A stretch of 64,000 bases of DNA from Akanthomyces muscarius (GCF_028009165.1 NC_079242.1:2108001-2172000), one strand, 5' to 3'; positions 1 through 11,085 are shown, numbered from the stretch's first letter. Program-made: numbers and translations. The notes: generated from the sequence alone by a model not told the origin.

Positions 1-168
1 GGTCGTTTCTTTGCATCTGCTGAAATCAAGGCCATCATGGTCTATTTGCTGATGAATTACGATTTCAAGTTTCCTGAAGGCAAGCCGGAAAGACCGCAGA
101 GCCTGCAGGTTGAGACGCAGAACCTGCCCGACCACGATGCAACAATAATGTTTAGGAGACGCAAGTAG
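1..168 (+). CDS. Cytochrome P450, C-terminal fragment (5' part outside window)
   Basis: The frame is open from base 1 to a TAG at 166-168 and encodes 55 residues. It begins GRFFASAEIKAIMVYLLMNY and continues with a YDFKFPEGKP stretch, which matches the segment just after the heme-Cys motif in fungal P450s (G-R-F-F-A, then the L-helix and the last beta sheet). The heme ligand itself lies upstream, outside the window. By family it would be an ER-anchored heme monooxygenase. It lies tail-to-tail with the acyltransferase at 684-2348 and close to a second P450, so it probably belongs to the same tailoring locus. Substrate cannot be inferred. Confidence 0.8.
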   Translation, partial: GRFFASAEIKAIMVYLLMNYDFKFPEGKPERPQSLQVETQNLPDHDATIMFRRRK

Positions 169-683
169 ACTTATGTTTTCGCTTCATATGTTAGATCTTT
201 CCCAGCTCCAATTTTCGGCATAGAGACGATTATTCGAATCAAAAATATTGTTTTACCAGCGAGATGCGACCGCAACAAGGTGCTGTGAAGTGCCTAGCAG
301 CAGTACCACGAACTACATTGTGTCCATGAAATGTACTCTGGTAGATTTCCTTTAGTTAAAACACGAATGGCTTCACAGCTGTGTCGGTACACTCACAAAT
401 CTGCCCTTGCTACACCTGCTTCACCGTCCTGAAGCTCGATCGAGGTCTTTTCAAGAGTGATACATTCTATGTTATCATATAACGCTAACTTATTTTTTAT
501 CTAAAAGTATGCCTTCTATTGCGTTTGCTCGCTCATGCGATGCACCATCTTATAAATCGCTTGACAGCTATATAACATAATGGGTAGTAAAGGAATGGAA
601 ATGTAATGAAAGTAAGTCTCGTGATTGCCTTCCCAGTCAAGCATCTCGATTAATTTGCCTCTTGCCGTCCGGTAACCCCTATT
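169..683. other. Intergenic, convergent 3' flanks
   Basis: AT-rich spacer between the converging 3' ends of the P450 fragment and the acyltransferase. It contains T-rich runs around 480-520. No coding or RNA signal seen. Confidence 0.6.
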
Positions 684-2348
684 CTACAGTTTAGAAGACA
701 TCGTTGCTGAGAGGGATTGAAATCGGGAATTACCAGAGGGAAACAGCAGCGGGTCTTGAAGAAGACGCTCCATGTCTTCGGTGCAGATTCGAACAGAAAT
801 ATCAACACCATTATCTGTCCAGTATGGCGAGGACACATGGCCAGGCTGGTTATCAGCCGGCGGCGCTTCTTTGATGAGCACAGTGCCATCCATATCAGGG
901 ACTACACCCTCGGCGAACACGCAGCGGGAGCCCAGACCAAAGTCCAGGTCGTAGATGCCCGCGCGGCCCCATGTCGTGACCAGGATGTGACGCTTGCCCA
1001 GAAAGGCCTGCCAAACCCGCTGCGGTGATGTTTCAAATGCCACGCTGTGCAGGTGCGCAGCCATGTTGGCGGGCTCCACGACCTGGCGCAGGGTGTTGCG
1101 AACCTGCAGGGCGACATTGGAGAGTTTCGAAGGCTCCGCGACTTGGGAGCCCGGCAACTCAATGTTCATCATGATGATGGGAGAGCCCAAGAACCTCTCA
1201 CTCAACTGAAACGAAGGACGTACGCCGTAGACCAGGTCGCAGTGAACGGGGCCATCGTCACTCTTCAGATTGCGTGCACGTATGATGCAGGACCAAATAT
1301 GGGCCAGCACAGCATCGTGTCGGCTGAGTTTCTGTGTTGCGCCGGCTTTGGCCTGCTCGAAGAGGTCATCGACCTGGTCGCGTGTAAGATGGATAACGTA
1401 GTTGGACACGGGGGCAGCCAAGTTCCAATCCGCCCAAGGCATGACCTTGCCGACCGGTTCGAGGTCCTGGTCAGAGTATGGGGCTGGAACGTGGAATGGC
1501 CACGGGCACGTAGGCGCAGAGACCCACCAGTCATATCGGTGCATGGGCAGGCTCTCCGCCTTGGCGACGAGCTCTTTGTCGGGCTGGCTGGCGTTGATGT
1601 CTCCCGCGGCGTGGTCGTCTAGTAGTGACGGCTCAAACTGCGGAGACAGAGCAGGCACAGGTCTTCCCGCCAGCATTTCCCTGCTCACATTGGTCCAGTC
1701 GAGGAGGAGGGACATGAAACCGGCCGCATCGGCCAACGGATGCGAGCTCTTCAGCGCAATTGCAAAGCCTCCGCACTGAAACTGTGTGATCTGGATGGCC
1801 AGCGCTGGAGGCAGCTCATCGGCTTCGCCCTCGTGCGTGTGGCTCGGTAGAAGAACATTGGCCAAGGGCACAGCAGACATGAACTTTTGAAAAGGCAAGG
1901 AGTGACAGTTCCAGGCCGGCTGCTCCGCCGCGCGGTTCTTGGGATACATGGAGTCGAGGGTCGCAGAGCACTTGGCCCAAACAAACTCGGTGCCGGGATC
2001 ATTGTGTGTCCCGTAATGAGCGTAGACGCGGCCAAAGCGCTTAGCATGGGCCGGGAAGCCCTGCGCCTCCGCCGGCACAGTCCCGTCGATGCTCTTGACA
2101 ATCTTCAAGTGCCCGCACCATTGAGGGTAGTGCTCTAGGACGGCGGCCAGCGAGTTGCGCATGTGGTAGTCGAGCAAGCTGCACTTGCTGGCGCCAGGCA
2201 CGTTTGGTCGATCATAGAGCCAGATGGCGCTACCGGGGGCGAAATCGGCCGTCGAGCTGTCGAGAAGAGACAGCGGAACGGCCGCTTCTGCGATGCCTTT
2301 GGGGCCGAGACGCGTCGTTTCTACGACGGAAACCTCGACTTCACACAT
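684..2348 (-). CDS. BAHD/Tri101-like acyltransferase
   Basis: Uninterrupted frame of 554 aa. The longest frame starts at a TTG at 2372 inside a poly-A/T tract. The first ATG is at 2348 (MCEVEVSVVETTRLGP) and is the start used here. The fold-defining motifs of the CoA-dependent transferase family (PF02458) are present: HPLAD (HxxxD catalytic motif, His about residue 203) and DFGLG near residue 469, the DFGWG structural motif with W replaced by L. Length and motifs resemble fungal trichothecene 3-O-acetyltransferase-like enzymes that acylate hydroxyl groups of secondary metabolites. It is divergent from the P450 at 2963 with about 614 bp between starts, so a shared promoter is plausible. Actual acyl donor and acceptor are unknown. 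Confidence 0.85.
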   Translation of the reverse strand: MCEVEVSVVETTRLGPKGIAEAAVPLSLLDSSTADFAPGSAIWLYDRPNVPGASKCSLLDYHMRNSLAAVLEHYPQWCGHLKIVKSIDGTVPAEAQGFPAHAKRFGRVYAHYGTHNDPGTEFVWAKCSATLDSMYPKNRAAEQPAWNCHSLPFQKFMSAVPLANVLLPSHTHEGEADELPPALAIQITQFQCGGFAIALKSSHPLADAAGFMSLLLDWTNVSREMLAGRPVPALSPQFEPSLLDDHAAGDINASQPDKELVAKAESLPMHRYDWWVSAPTCPWPFHVPAPYSDQDLEPVGKVMPWADWNLAAPVSNYVIHLTRDQVDDLFEQAKAGATQKLSRHDAVLAHIWSCIIRARNLKSDDGPVHCDLVYGVRPSFQLSERFLGSPIIMMNIELPGSQVAEPSKLSNVALQVRNTLRQVVEPANMAAHLHSVAFETSPQRVWQAFLGKRHILVTTWGRAGIYDLDFGLGSRCVFAEGVVPDMDGTVLIKEAPPADNQPGHVSSPYWTDNGVDISVRICTEDMERLLQDPLLFPSGNSRFQSLSATMSSKL

Positions 2349-2962
2349 TTGGCTGGGGATTGCGCCAAACAAAAAAAAAAAAAAATAAAAGGAATAAAAG
2401 AAGAGAGTGTAGAGTTCGACAAGATGCAGGAAAGGAATGCGGTGGGATTCAGCCGAGAGTAGACTTGTAAGTCGAATCGACGGTTCGGCAGGTTAGAAAG
2501 GAAAGAAGATAGATAGCATGAGCCAGAGTTGAGAATTCCTGCTTGTCAAAGATACCCTTGCATAGCTCTATAAGTTCATTTCAAAGCTGTTTTCCAGCAA
2601 CGACTTGACAAATCACGTGGGGCTCAGCAATTCTCGAGACCTTCGTTGAAGATGCTGGAGTTTCCGAATCTGGAAATTTCCGGCCGTGTAAGCCGAGTCC
2701 ATCGATTCGGACCATCCCAGATCTACCACGGTCGGAAAAACGTGTCGCAGCGCCACGTCAGGCAATTTGGGGTCAAGGGTCTGCAAAATGCCCCAGGCTG
2801 CTCTTCTCCGCTTTCGTTTTAGCCATAACCCTTGGTCATCTCCGTCTTGGTCTCGACATCCATTTGAGGCTGCTTCGTAGCCAGTTCTTGTCATTGCCTG
2901 TCCAGCACAGCTAGGTGCCTCACACAAACAGCTTCTAATCGGCAGATTTGCCTTAAGTCGCG
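2349..2962. promoter_or_regulatory. Divergent intergenic region between acyltransferase and P450
   Basis: About 610 bp separate two divergent start codons, so this must hold both promoters. It begins with an A-rich tract (2371-2385) just upstream of the acyltransferase ATG. I could not pick out a convincing pathway-specific regulator site by eye. Confidence 0.5.
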
Positions 2963-4824
2963 ATGCAGTGGGCAATCTTTGGCCTGGTAAGGGCTTCTAT
3001 GCATGTGTAAAACAATGTTGGCAGTACTAACAACATGCACAGGTCTGGGTCGCCTGGCTGCTCTACAAGCTAGCAGCCTATTTCACTCATCCACTACGCA
3101 ACATTCGAGGGCCTTTTTCCGCATCGTTTAGCAATGTAAGTGCAACTCATGGACTAGAACTGGCATTCAAATACGCTGTTACATTTCGTGACTAAACTGA
3201 ATGTAACGATAGGCACTTTATTCTTGGAACTTCATGAGCGGACGACAGCCATATCGCCAGCTCCAAATACATGAGAAGTACGGTGAGGCTACATACCCAT
3301 GTAGCGACGACTACGTGCAGCGGCGCAGCTAACCGTTTCTCACAGGACCCGTTGTCCGCGTTGCTCCCAATGAGGTGAGCTTCAACACGGCAAGCTCATG
3401 GCGCGACATCTACGGCCCGCGAAAGGGCGTCGGCCCTTTCATCAAGAGCGAGTTCTACGACGGCGGCAATTTCGCCTCCGAGTCGCTGTCCATAGTTAGC
3501 GAGCGCGATCCCAAGAACCACGCCGAAATGAGAAAATACTTGTCCAGTGCCTTTTCCGACCGCACGCTTAAATCCCAGGAGCCCTTAGTCGCGGACTGCA
3601 CTGACACGTTTATCGAGAAACTCGGCGAAGCAGGCAAGGCCGACAGCGGCACGGACATGACCATGTGGTTCAACCTGACCACTTTTGACATTATTGGTAG
3701 TCTGGCGTTTGGCCAGGACTTTGGGGGCGTCAAGACTGGCAAGCAGCACTTTTGGGTCGCTATCGTCACCAAAAGTCTGCGGCTTGGTGCGCTTGCAGAT
3801 TGCTTCCGACGTTTCCCTGCGCTGGCAGCTGTTTTTCAGAAAGTATTCTCTCGCATGATTGACAAGCTGCTCCAAGAAAACCGATTGCACCAAAAGTATA
3901 CGATGGATCTCGTTCAAACGTCAGTCTTCCCTCCCCTCAAAGCTAATGAGCAGCCGAGAGATGCCTCGGCGTTGACTCATGTCTCCCTTTATCCAGTCGT
4001 TTGTCGAACCAATCCGATCGACCAGACTTCTTGTCCAAGATCATTGAGGCTAGAGATACGGCCAGCATCCCAGATGTTGCCATCGCTGCTCATTCGTCAG
4101 ATTTTGTGATTGCGGGAAGCGAGACGACAGCCACCACACTCGCTTGTATGACGTATTACCTGCTGAAAAATCCCGACATCATGTTGGATCTGAAGCAAGA
4201 GGTCAGGGGAGCATTTTCAAGCTACGAAAGCATCGATGCGGCGACTGCGGGCTCTCTCAAGTACTTGAAGGCTGTAGCTCAGGAAGCAATGCGAATGTAC
4301 CCGCCGCTACCCTTTGCTCTGCCGCGGGTTGTTCCCGAAGGAGGCGCCACCGTTGACGGTCATTTTTTGCCTGCCGGGGTAAGTAGATAAATCTGAGCTC
4401 GGAGAGTCGAATGCTGACTTGGGAAATTCTGCGGAAAAGACAATTGTTTCCACAAGCCCATTTGCGGCATCCATGTCTTCGGCCAACTTTAAGGATCCAT
4501 GGCGCTTCGATCCAAGTCGATGGCTGCGCAAAGACTGCGCCGATCAGACAGAAGCGAGTCAGCCGTTTTCACTTGGATCTAGATCGTGCATGGGCAGAAC
4601 GTGAGTCGACAATCTCTTCTGAGCCAGGTAGCCTCCCCCTACTAACGGCGTGGTGAATGTTTAGCCTTGGCTGGATGGAACTGCAGACAATCATGGCCAA
4701 GATGATTTATAAATACGACCTGGAACTGGTAGACAAGGACCTCGACTGGCACAAAGCCTCGAAAATGCATACGTTATGGGAGAAGCCGGAACTCATGGTG
4801 AGAGTGCGACCGCGGAAGTCATAG
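2963..4824 (+). CDS. Cytochrome P450, CYP65/isotrichodermin C-15 hydroxylase-like
   Basis: Seven exons: 2963-2986, 3043-3135, 3213-3282, 3346-3919, 3997-4378, 4440-4600, 4665-4824 (487 aa). Intron 1 has a TACTAAC branch site and a CACAG acceptor; all joins keep frame. The N-terminus is a hydrophobic anchor followed by HPLRNIRGP, typical of the CYP65 group. I-helix AGSETT is at 293-298, K-helix EAMR at 350-353, and the heme loop FSLGSRSCMG has its Cys ligand at 431. These are the oxygen-activation, ExxR and heme-binding signatures of a functional class II (ER, CPR-dependent) P450. The closest flavour I recognise is isotrichodermin C-15 hydroxylase-like enzymes of fungal secondary metabolism. 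The exon-4 donor is GTCAGT. Substrate unknown; neighbouring acyltransferase and P450 fragment suggest joint tailoring of one product. Confidence 0.88.
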
Positions 4825-6006
4825 ACTAGAGCACGGCTTCGTCTGGAGCATGAGGGATGGCGAAGAGATGAGAAAATTCGAGCTGAATAATAGAACATGC
4901 GATGAAGTTTAAGACGAAATAGAAAGAGAAACGAGGAACACTTTTATGCACTTGGCTATGAGCAACTAGTTAAAATTAAAGTGTCATAAATTACTATGGC
5001 ACTAAAATCAGTCTAAAAAGCAAAGCTCATTTCAAACTCCTATTAAACTATGAAGATTTTTTTTTTAAATCAAAGAAAAATGTACATTAAAATTAGCCTA
5101 TCCCGCAGACCACCAGTAATACTCTTGTACGCGTCTGGTACGGATACCATCACCCCTGCTCAACACGGTAGGTACCTAGCTCGCTAGCGCAATGTGTAGT
5201 GGCCTGCGCGGGAGCCTTGTAGGTAGGTACCTAGGTAGTGCAGCGCAGAAATGGCAAGTACCTTCTTAGGTACCTAGCTTATTGGCGCTGAATTAGCAGG
5301 CGGCTGGCCCCTGAAGCACGATGCTCATAATTCTGATGTCTTCAACATTCGAGAGCACGCCAAATCCGGGTTGACAAGGTAGACTCCTATCACGAAGCCG
5401 CTCCGTCGTACACGTTTTCATCCTAAGACATCGTCTGTTATAGCTGAATACTGGGTCGATTGTCTGCTATAGCCTATTGCGCACGCATTACTGGTCAGAG
5501 CCAGGGTGCTGGGCGCCACCACAGAGAACCGCTGGGCCAGCCAGGCTCCGATTGAACCACCCCGACGACGCCCCCCTGGGCTGCGATACGATACGATACA
5601 GCTTCCTGTGCATCTGGCATCTGCCGGCTGCCCATCCCTATCTGCTAGGCATCTCTGCATTGCCCTCTCGCCAGTTACGCATGGTGTGGTGCGACTGAGT
5701 TTCTGCGCATGGGGGCACGAGTCAATCTGAGTTTGTCTGTGTCCGCCCGCTCTCGGATTGGATGAGGGAGCCGTGTCTCTCTTTCGGCCACTAGCCAGCA
5801 CACCACAAACACATCACCTCTTTCTCTCTCCCACCGACTACAAAGAAAAATCATCAGCTGTGCACAAGCACCACCTCTGCACTGCAAGCAAACAACTCTC
5901 GCGCAACCTCATTGGGTCTTCTTCTTGTTTTCAAGGGCCCTGAGCCGACTCTCAGCATTGCGGCGCTCGTTTGCCTTGATCCGCCGCTGCTGCAGCCGAG
6001 TCCACA
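4825..6006. other. Intergenic with AT-rich block and TAGGTACCTA repeats
   Basis: 4900-5100 is AT-rich and gene-free. 5166-5278 carries three TAGGTACCTA-type elements. From about 5820 the sequence becomes C/T- and A-rich, a likely core promoter and leader of the gene starting at 6007. No supported ORF. Confidence 0.55.
5166..5278. repeat. Cluster of palindromic TAGGTACCTA elements
   Basis: Three copies of the 10-bp palindrome TAGGTACCTA, or its extended form with TAGG/CCTA tetramers, occur near 5169, 5224 and 5268. The same element recurs in other intergenic clusters of this window (for example 14757, 15192, 36622, 37041, 41886). Confidence 0.75.
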
Positions 6007-8870
6007 ATGGCGACGACATCCACTGCGGCGCCTGCCCGTCGTCATGCACGTCAAGACTCTAACGGAGGCATCCCGCCTCTGAGACCACAGGCCTCCTCGC
6101 CTACTCTGACAAACCCTGACATGATCCTGCCCGACTACGACGACCCCGAACCGCTCCCGCCAAGCCTGCAACACCAATCCCATGGCTGGGGAAGCATGCC
6201 GCTCGACACTGACCAGATGTTTGACTTTCCCGACGTCGTCGACTCGTCGACCGCCTATCCTCTCAACACCCCCATCATCTATGGCAACGGCACCATGCTC
6301 TCCGACATTGGTGAGGTCACCGAGGTCGAGAGCAACGTCGGCGGCCCGACGCGCCAGCTCTCCGGCCGTTCGAATCTTTCCCGTCGCGGCAACTACGACG
6401 ACGACAACATGACTGCCAGGCTGTCTCCTCCAACCGCGGGTGGCCAGAAAAAGTTTGTCCGTCGGGCCCCCGGTGCCAATGCGAGGGATAACTGGACGTC
6501 AATTGACTCGGCGCACACAATCCCAACGCATCACGATGGCACCTTTGCCGATTTTGACGACTCCGTTAGCATCGACGACAGCAACTTTCAAGGCGACGAC
6601 GAGGAAAGCGTCGCTTCCTTCTACCTGGAGGAGCACACGATACCGCGCGATGCGCTAGCGCCCAAGAGCTCCGACTTGTCCACCAACGAGGACAGATACT
6701 CTACGTCCTCCATTAGCCGAAGAGCTGAGCAGATCCTGGCCAATGCCAAGCGCCGGCTGACGGTAATATGACCCCATTGCTTCGCCTAGTCTCATCGCAT
6801 ACTAACGACCCTCAATAGACTATGGAAGGCAATCTCACGAGAGCGCGAACTTTCAGCTATTCCTCCGTCTCTGACGGTTCTACACCCTCTCCGATACGAA
6901 CGCCAAAATCGCCTGGTTTTAGAACACCAGTCCATGCACGCAACATTAGCGACCACAGCATCGCAACCCCGATGCAAAACGCCATGCCTCCAAGGTCCGC
7001 CAGTGCACTCGGTGCTGCCGGAGGTTATCGCCAACCGCTTCCACAGTCTCGCAGTGCTGATGCGATTCTTCGCACCAGCCACGGAATATCTCAACATCCG
7101 CTTGATCTCGCCCTGGAACCGCTAAGCGAAGATGATGGTACTCAAGATGGAGACAATTCAGACAGCACCCAGATCGCTCGATATGCCAGTCCGACATTCA
7201 ATGGCTACAACGACGGAGGCATAGTGCGCTCTTCTTCGGCGGCCCAAATGCGTGGAATCCAGGACCAGATGAATGGCTTAAAAGGCAGAATATTTAGTCT
7301 CAGAGAACAGACTGCTGCTGACAGCATGAAACGTCGGAGTCTACAAAGTTTGCGCACGCAGAGCCTCTTCACGAACGCCATAGTCGAGGGTGGAGAGTCG
7401 GAATCGAAGCAAGTGGAAGCCCAGGACGAAGGGTCGCCGGCTCTCGGCAGCCCATTTCGCCCCGATTTCGCCAAGGAAGACAACGACATACCATCTGAGC
7501 AAGATGTAGAACGCACGCCGCCTTGGAAGAAAGCCGAACGTGACCTTGTCGTCGCCCGACACAGCCCTATGCAGAACCTTCATCAAGCATATTTGAAGGA
7601 CGAGAATACCCCGCCAAAGAGCAAAGCGGCTGCGGCCAAAGAGAAGTTTGATAAGTTTGAACAGTTCGGCTATGCGGATGATGACGAGGATCTCCGTACT
7701 GAAAACGGAGACGCCGAGGACGCTTCCGACGCCCACACCAAAGACCTTGCCGAAGAAGAGGCTGCGAAAAACTCAGATGCTAAAGATTTTGATGCCGACA
7801 GTGTCAGTGAGAGCGGTGATTCTCTGTATCACGAGGCTTACCAGCATCCCATGTCTCACGAAGACAGAGAGGATGCATTTGACTACGAACACTTTTTCCT
7901 ACACTCGGCCATGGGCCACCTTAGCAGACAGAGCTATCGAAATCCCGACGACGATTCCGAGAGCGCATGCTCAGAGGACTCTGTTGAGACGACGAGAGCT
8001 GCCCCAGCGGCGCCTTCTGGTCGCCCACGACGGCCAAGCCTTGATACTGTGACGTCAGTTGACAGTTTTGCCACGGCGCGAGAAGGACTTGAAAGCCGCG
8101 CCTCTGCCGTTGACTCAGTAGACGATGGCTACGAATCCCCCATCATTGGCGTCGCTCAGCTGCAGAAGCAGACGGATGAACGTCTCACTTTGGGTGCACA
8201 GGAAAGCGGGAGTAGCAGCGAAGATTCGCGCTCCTCGCGTGAGCGACATGGCCCCCGTGGCGCATTCCAATTCCGACCGGCCGCCATGGCAGCTGATGCT
8301 GTTGGTCACCCTAAGCGTCTTGGCCTGCACCGCCCATCGGTATCGTCTTTCGAATCCACCGGCACAAACCGGAGCTTTCCTCTGATTGGCAAGTCGAGGC
8401 TGAGCGGGAACACGACTCCAAGGGATTCTCCGGATCATATGATGCGGAGTATGCGCAGCCAACCCCAGAGTCGACGAAGCAGCTTAAACGAGCACGTACT
8501 GGCAAAGATGTCGAATGGATCTATCGCTGGCTCGGCGAACGGCTCCCAGAATGGGTCTGTGAATGGGTCAGTCAACGGGTCTGTACTTGGCCCTTCCAGT
8601 GGCTCTCAAAACGGCTCTGCACATGGACACTCTAGCTCCATGAACGGCGGAGCTGTAAATGGATCACAGAGCGTCGCACTGCCATCGCCCACGATGCAGC
8701 CTCTTTGTGGCGAGGATCAAGAATCCATCGACCTTTTGCTGGCGAGCATTCAAAAGTGTGCCGTCGGATTACGCGACACGACACCATCGGGCATCAAAAT
8801 GCACGATACCTATCGACGAAGACTAGAAGCTGCTCGACAGATCCTCGATGGCGCTCCAGACTCGTTTTAG
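6007..8870 (+). CDS. Conserved fungal protein, largely disordered, unknown function
   Basis: Two exons, 6007-6762 and 6819-8870, give 935 aa. The 56-bp intron has an ACTAAC branch site and CAATAG acceptor. The join reads through a well-formed helix (AEQILANAKRRLTTMEGNLT), which supports the model and looks like the most conserved block. A second helical, coiled-coil-like block follows (QMRGIQDQMNGLKGRIFSLR), then acidic and serine-rich low complexity. An Asn-Gly-Ser repeat segment is encoded at 8514-8672, and a compact C-terminal helix (DQESIDLLLASIQKCAVGL) ends the protein. No catalytic motif, signal peptide or membrane span was seen. Composition suggests a cytoplasmic scaffold or phospho-regulated protein, which is inference only. 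I do not recognise a named family. Confidence 0.8.
8514..8672 (+). repeat. Degenerate Asn-Gly-Ser codon repeat
   Basis: Within the preceding CDS, AATGGATCT-like 9-mers coding NGS or NGSV/NGSQ units recur about ten times with interruptions. Codon variation between units suggests an old protein-level repeat rather than a fresh DNA duplication. Confidence 0.75.
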
Positions 8871-9347
8871 ATTTCTCTTTTGCGGCAGGACGAACAGGCG
8901 CAGGTGAGGATACACGAAAAGCTGGGGCAGTCTGGTTTTCAATCTCATGCCCGAAACGATACGGATTGCTACTATTATACGGAGTTGCGGAATGGTTTGT
9001 ATTCTTCGATATCCGGCTTACCTTGTTTCATTATTCTTTATACCTTTTATTGCCATTCACTCTTTTGTTGTTTTCTTCTTGTACTTTTGTCGCGATACAG
9101 CGAAACTGTCGGCATCTGATGTATTATATTAGGGAGTAACAGCGGGATAGTGGCTATTCTTTGGACAGAAAACCACACATCAGTTCTATATATTCTTTAT
9201 TCTTGTAAAGCAATGAATACACATTTCTTGCAGTCGTACTGTGGACGGCGCAAATATGCCTGTGACGTGATGCCTAACGCATAGCTTTTCGTGTGCTTTG
9301 GCATGTCAAAGTCTTGATCCTTTGTTTGACCAACTATTGTACACAAA
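8871..9347. other. Intergenic 3' flank
   Basis: 3' region of the 935-aa gene, T-rich around 9040-9090 (possible 3' UTR). No supported gene. Confidence 0.5.
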
Positions 9348-9553
9348 TCATGACTGGCCCCTCGCGCTAGATCTGCCGAGTCGGCACTTGAAGAGAGCGT
9401 CGAAAGCATTTTGCTTTATTTCCGGCGTCATCTTGGCCTCACTACCATTCTTCTCAACGAGGTCAATGAAGGATTGGCCGAGAGCTGCAGGGTCGACAGC
9501 TTGCTCTGCCGCAGCAAGGCAAAAGAAGCGAGAAAAAGTCCAGAGATTTGCAT
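9348..9553 (-). pseudogene. Frameshifted small secreted-protein gene
   Basis: An ATG at 9553 opens a typical signal-peptide start (MQISGLFLASFAL). That frame then turns into nonsense-like sequence. In the neighbouring frame the downstream sequence is a plausible mature protein of about 55 residues (AAEQAVDPAALGQSFIDLVE, then a KMTPEIKQNAFDALFKC segment) ending at a TGA at 9348-9350. The two halves would be one ORF of about 69 aa if a single base is missing near 9510, immediately after the signal-peptide core. No splice site pair could remove the shift. Either a broken gene or an assembly error; the product is unrecognised and no toxin or enzyme family is implied. Confidence 0.5.
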
Positions 9554-10848
9554 GTTGAAAGAGATTTGGGTGATGGAAGGATTTCCCGTGGGAGATAACT
9601 AAGAGCTTAGATCTGAAGAGTGCTTTGGTCGGATCTGCAAATCTCTTTTCCTGAGAGAGAGCGGGCAGTCACCATATTATACGTAGTCGTCGGCTGAAAA
9701 GACAACCGTTGCTTACTTCGGCCGGCTTCCTTGGTTCTTATGTACACGTGATCCCAGGCGGAATCGTAATGCATCTCATAACAAGCCAGAGCTGGGATAA
9801 TTATGATAGCTCGTTCGAATAGTGAGGACGATGCCCTTGTGCGAGTCAGATGTACTAAATGCCGCACGGGGTAATCTTGCAAGTAATATGACACGCGGCT
9901 GAGAGCGTCAGCCCCTTAGGAGCAAGGTCAGATAAATATGTTTGAATCAAATCGTTGTCGTCTCCAGAATCTGTAGTCTAGATAGGCATCATGCTTACAA
10001 GACTGCTTGCTATAGGCAGATGCGGTAGAGGTCGTATCTTTTTGTAAACAGGTTGAAGTATTTTTGATCTACTTGACTAAATTCCTCCAATGTAAGTAAT
10101 AGGAACTGCTCATTCAGAATGCCCGGCAGTTGCCTCAAGGTAGGCGCCCGGCCAATGACAACGTCGGTAGTGAGCCCGAAGGACTATAGATGCTGAAGCT
10201 ATATCGCTAAGCCACGTCGGGCCACGCCGACCTGTAAGGCTGTCGAGTACAGACGGCATGAAAAGAGTAACAAGCACACGAAGAACCGTTGCAGTGGGGC
10301 GGGCAGTCGGCCTTAAGACGCGGCATCGGCGATCAAGCTTCATGCGGATCAAGATGCCACTTCGGCGGCACCGACAGAGCCTGAAATAAGTAGCGCACCC
10401 TGAGAAGACTGCGCGCCGTCACATATCCTACAACGGCCTCGCATACTCATGGTCTAGTTTATCAATTAACCTTAAAAAGGAAGTGGGGAATGGTGTGACG
10501 AAGCTTATCTTTCCTCGCTGGTTGTCGTGTTGATCATGCAATAGCTATTGTGAAACTGCAGGGTCGTCCGAACAAAGCATGGTGGTAACATCCGATTCAG
10601 ACGTGTCGAAATTACCAAATACTATATTACAACAGAACTCCATGAGCTGCTTGTGTAGACTCGCTCCAGCGGCATATGAATGGCAAGATCTGCCCGCATT
10701 ACTGCAGACATCAGCATCATTCAGACGCAGTACCTTCTTTAACACAGAGAGCTCGCATAAAAGCTTCTGCATCGCAATTTTCCGTCTTTTCCTTCTTTTC
10801 CGAACTTTTACCTTCGCAAGCCTCCCTTCCAAAAAGCAAAAAGCAGAT
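9554..10848. other. Intergenic
   Basis: Mixed composition with AT-rich stretches around 9930-10100. Short ORFs on both strands have no recognisable content. 10740-10848 is pyrimidine-rich with a CATAAAAG box, the likely promoter of the small secreted protein at 10849. Confidence 0.5.
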
Positions 10849-11085
10849 ATGAAGTTCTTCACAGCATTTGCCACACTACCTCTGGGAGTGACCACTACCG
10901 CTGCCCAGGGCGCAGATACGTCGGCAGCGGATCTGGCCCAAACCGCTCAAGACTCAACAAACGAAGCGGGAGGGTACCTCGAGACCCTCCAGGACACTAC
11001 CAGTGATTTGGAGATCTTGGCCCAGAAATTGAGCAAAGCATCGGAAGCGATGCTCGCAATCCGAAACCTGAACTTGAAGGACTGA
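10849..11085 (+). CDS. Small secreted protein, 78 aa
   Basis: The ATG at 10849 is preceded by a C/T-rich leader and an A-rich AAAAAGCAGAT context, typical of fungal starts; the longer frame upstream has no ATG of comparable context. Residues 1-20 form a signal peptide (MKFFTAFATLPLGVTTTAAQ, cleavage probably after AQG). The mature part of about 57 aa is acidic, Ala/Thr/Leu-rich and cysteine-free, with a predicted amphipathic helix (SDLEILAQKLSKASEAMLAI). No known domain. Small size, secretion and lack of homology fit the loose class of effector-like or cell-wall peptides, but no function can be assigned. Confidence 0.6.
   Translation: MKFFTAFATLPLGVTTTAAQGADTSAADLAQTAQDSTNEAGGYLETLQDTTSDLEILAQKLSKASEAMLAIRNLNLKD

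Noticed and set aside
2349..2372. Eight extra N-terminal residues of the acyltransferase
   Set aside because: They rely on a TTG start inside a homopolymer; the nearest ATG is at 2348.
10110..10352. Minus-strand ORF of 80 aa resembling a transposon scrap
   Set aside because: No terminal repeats and no recognisable transposase or reverse-transcriptase motif.
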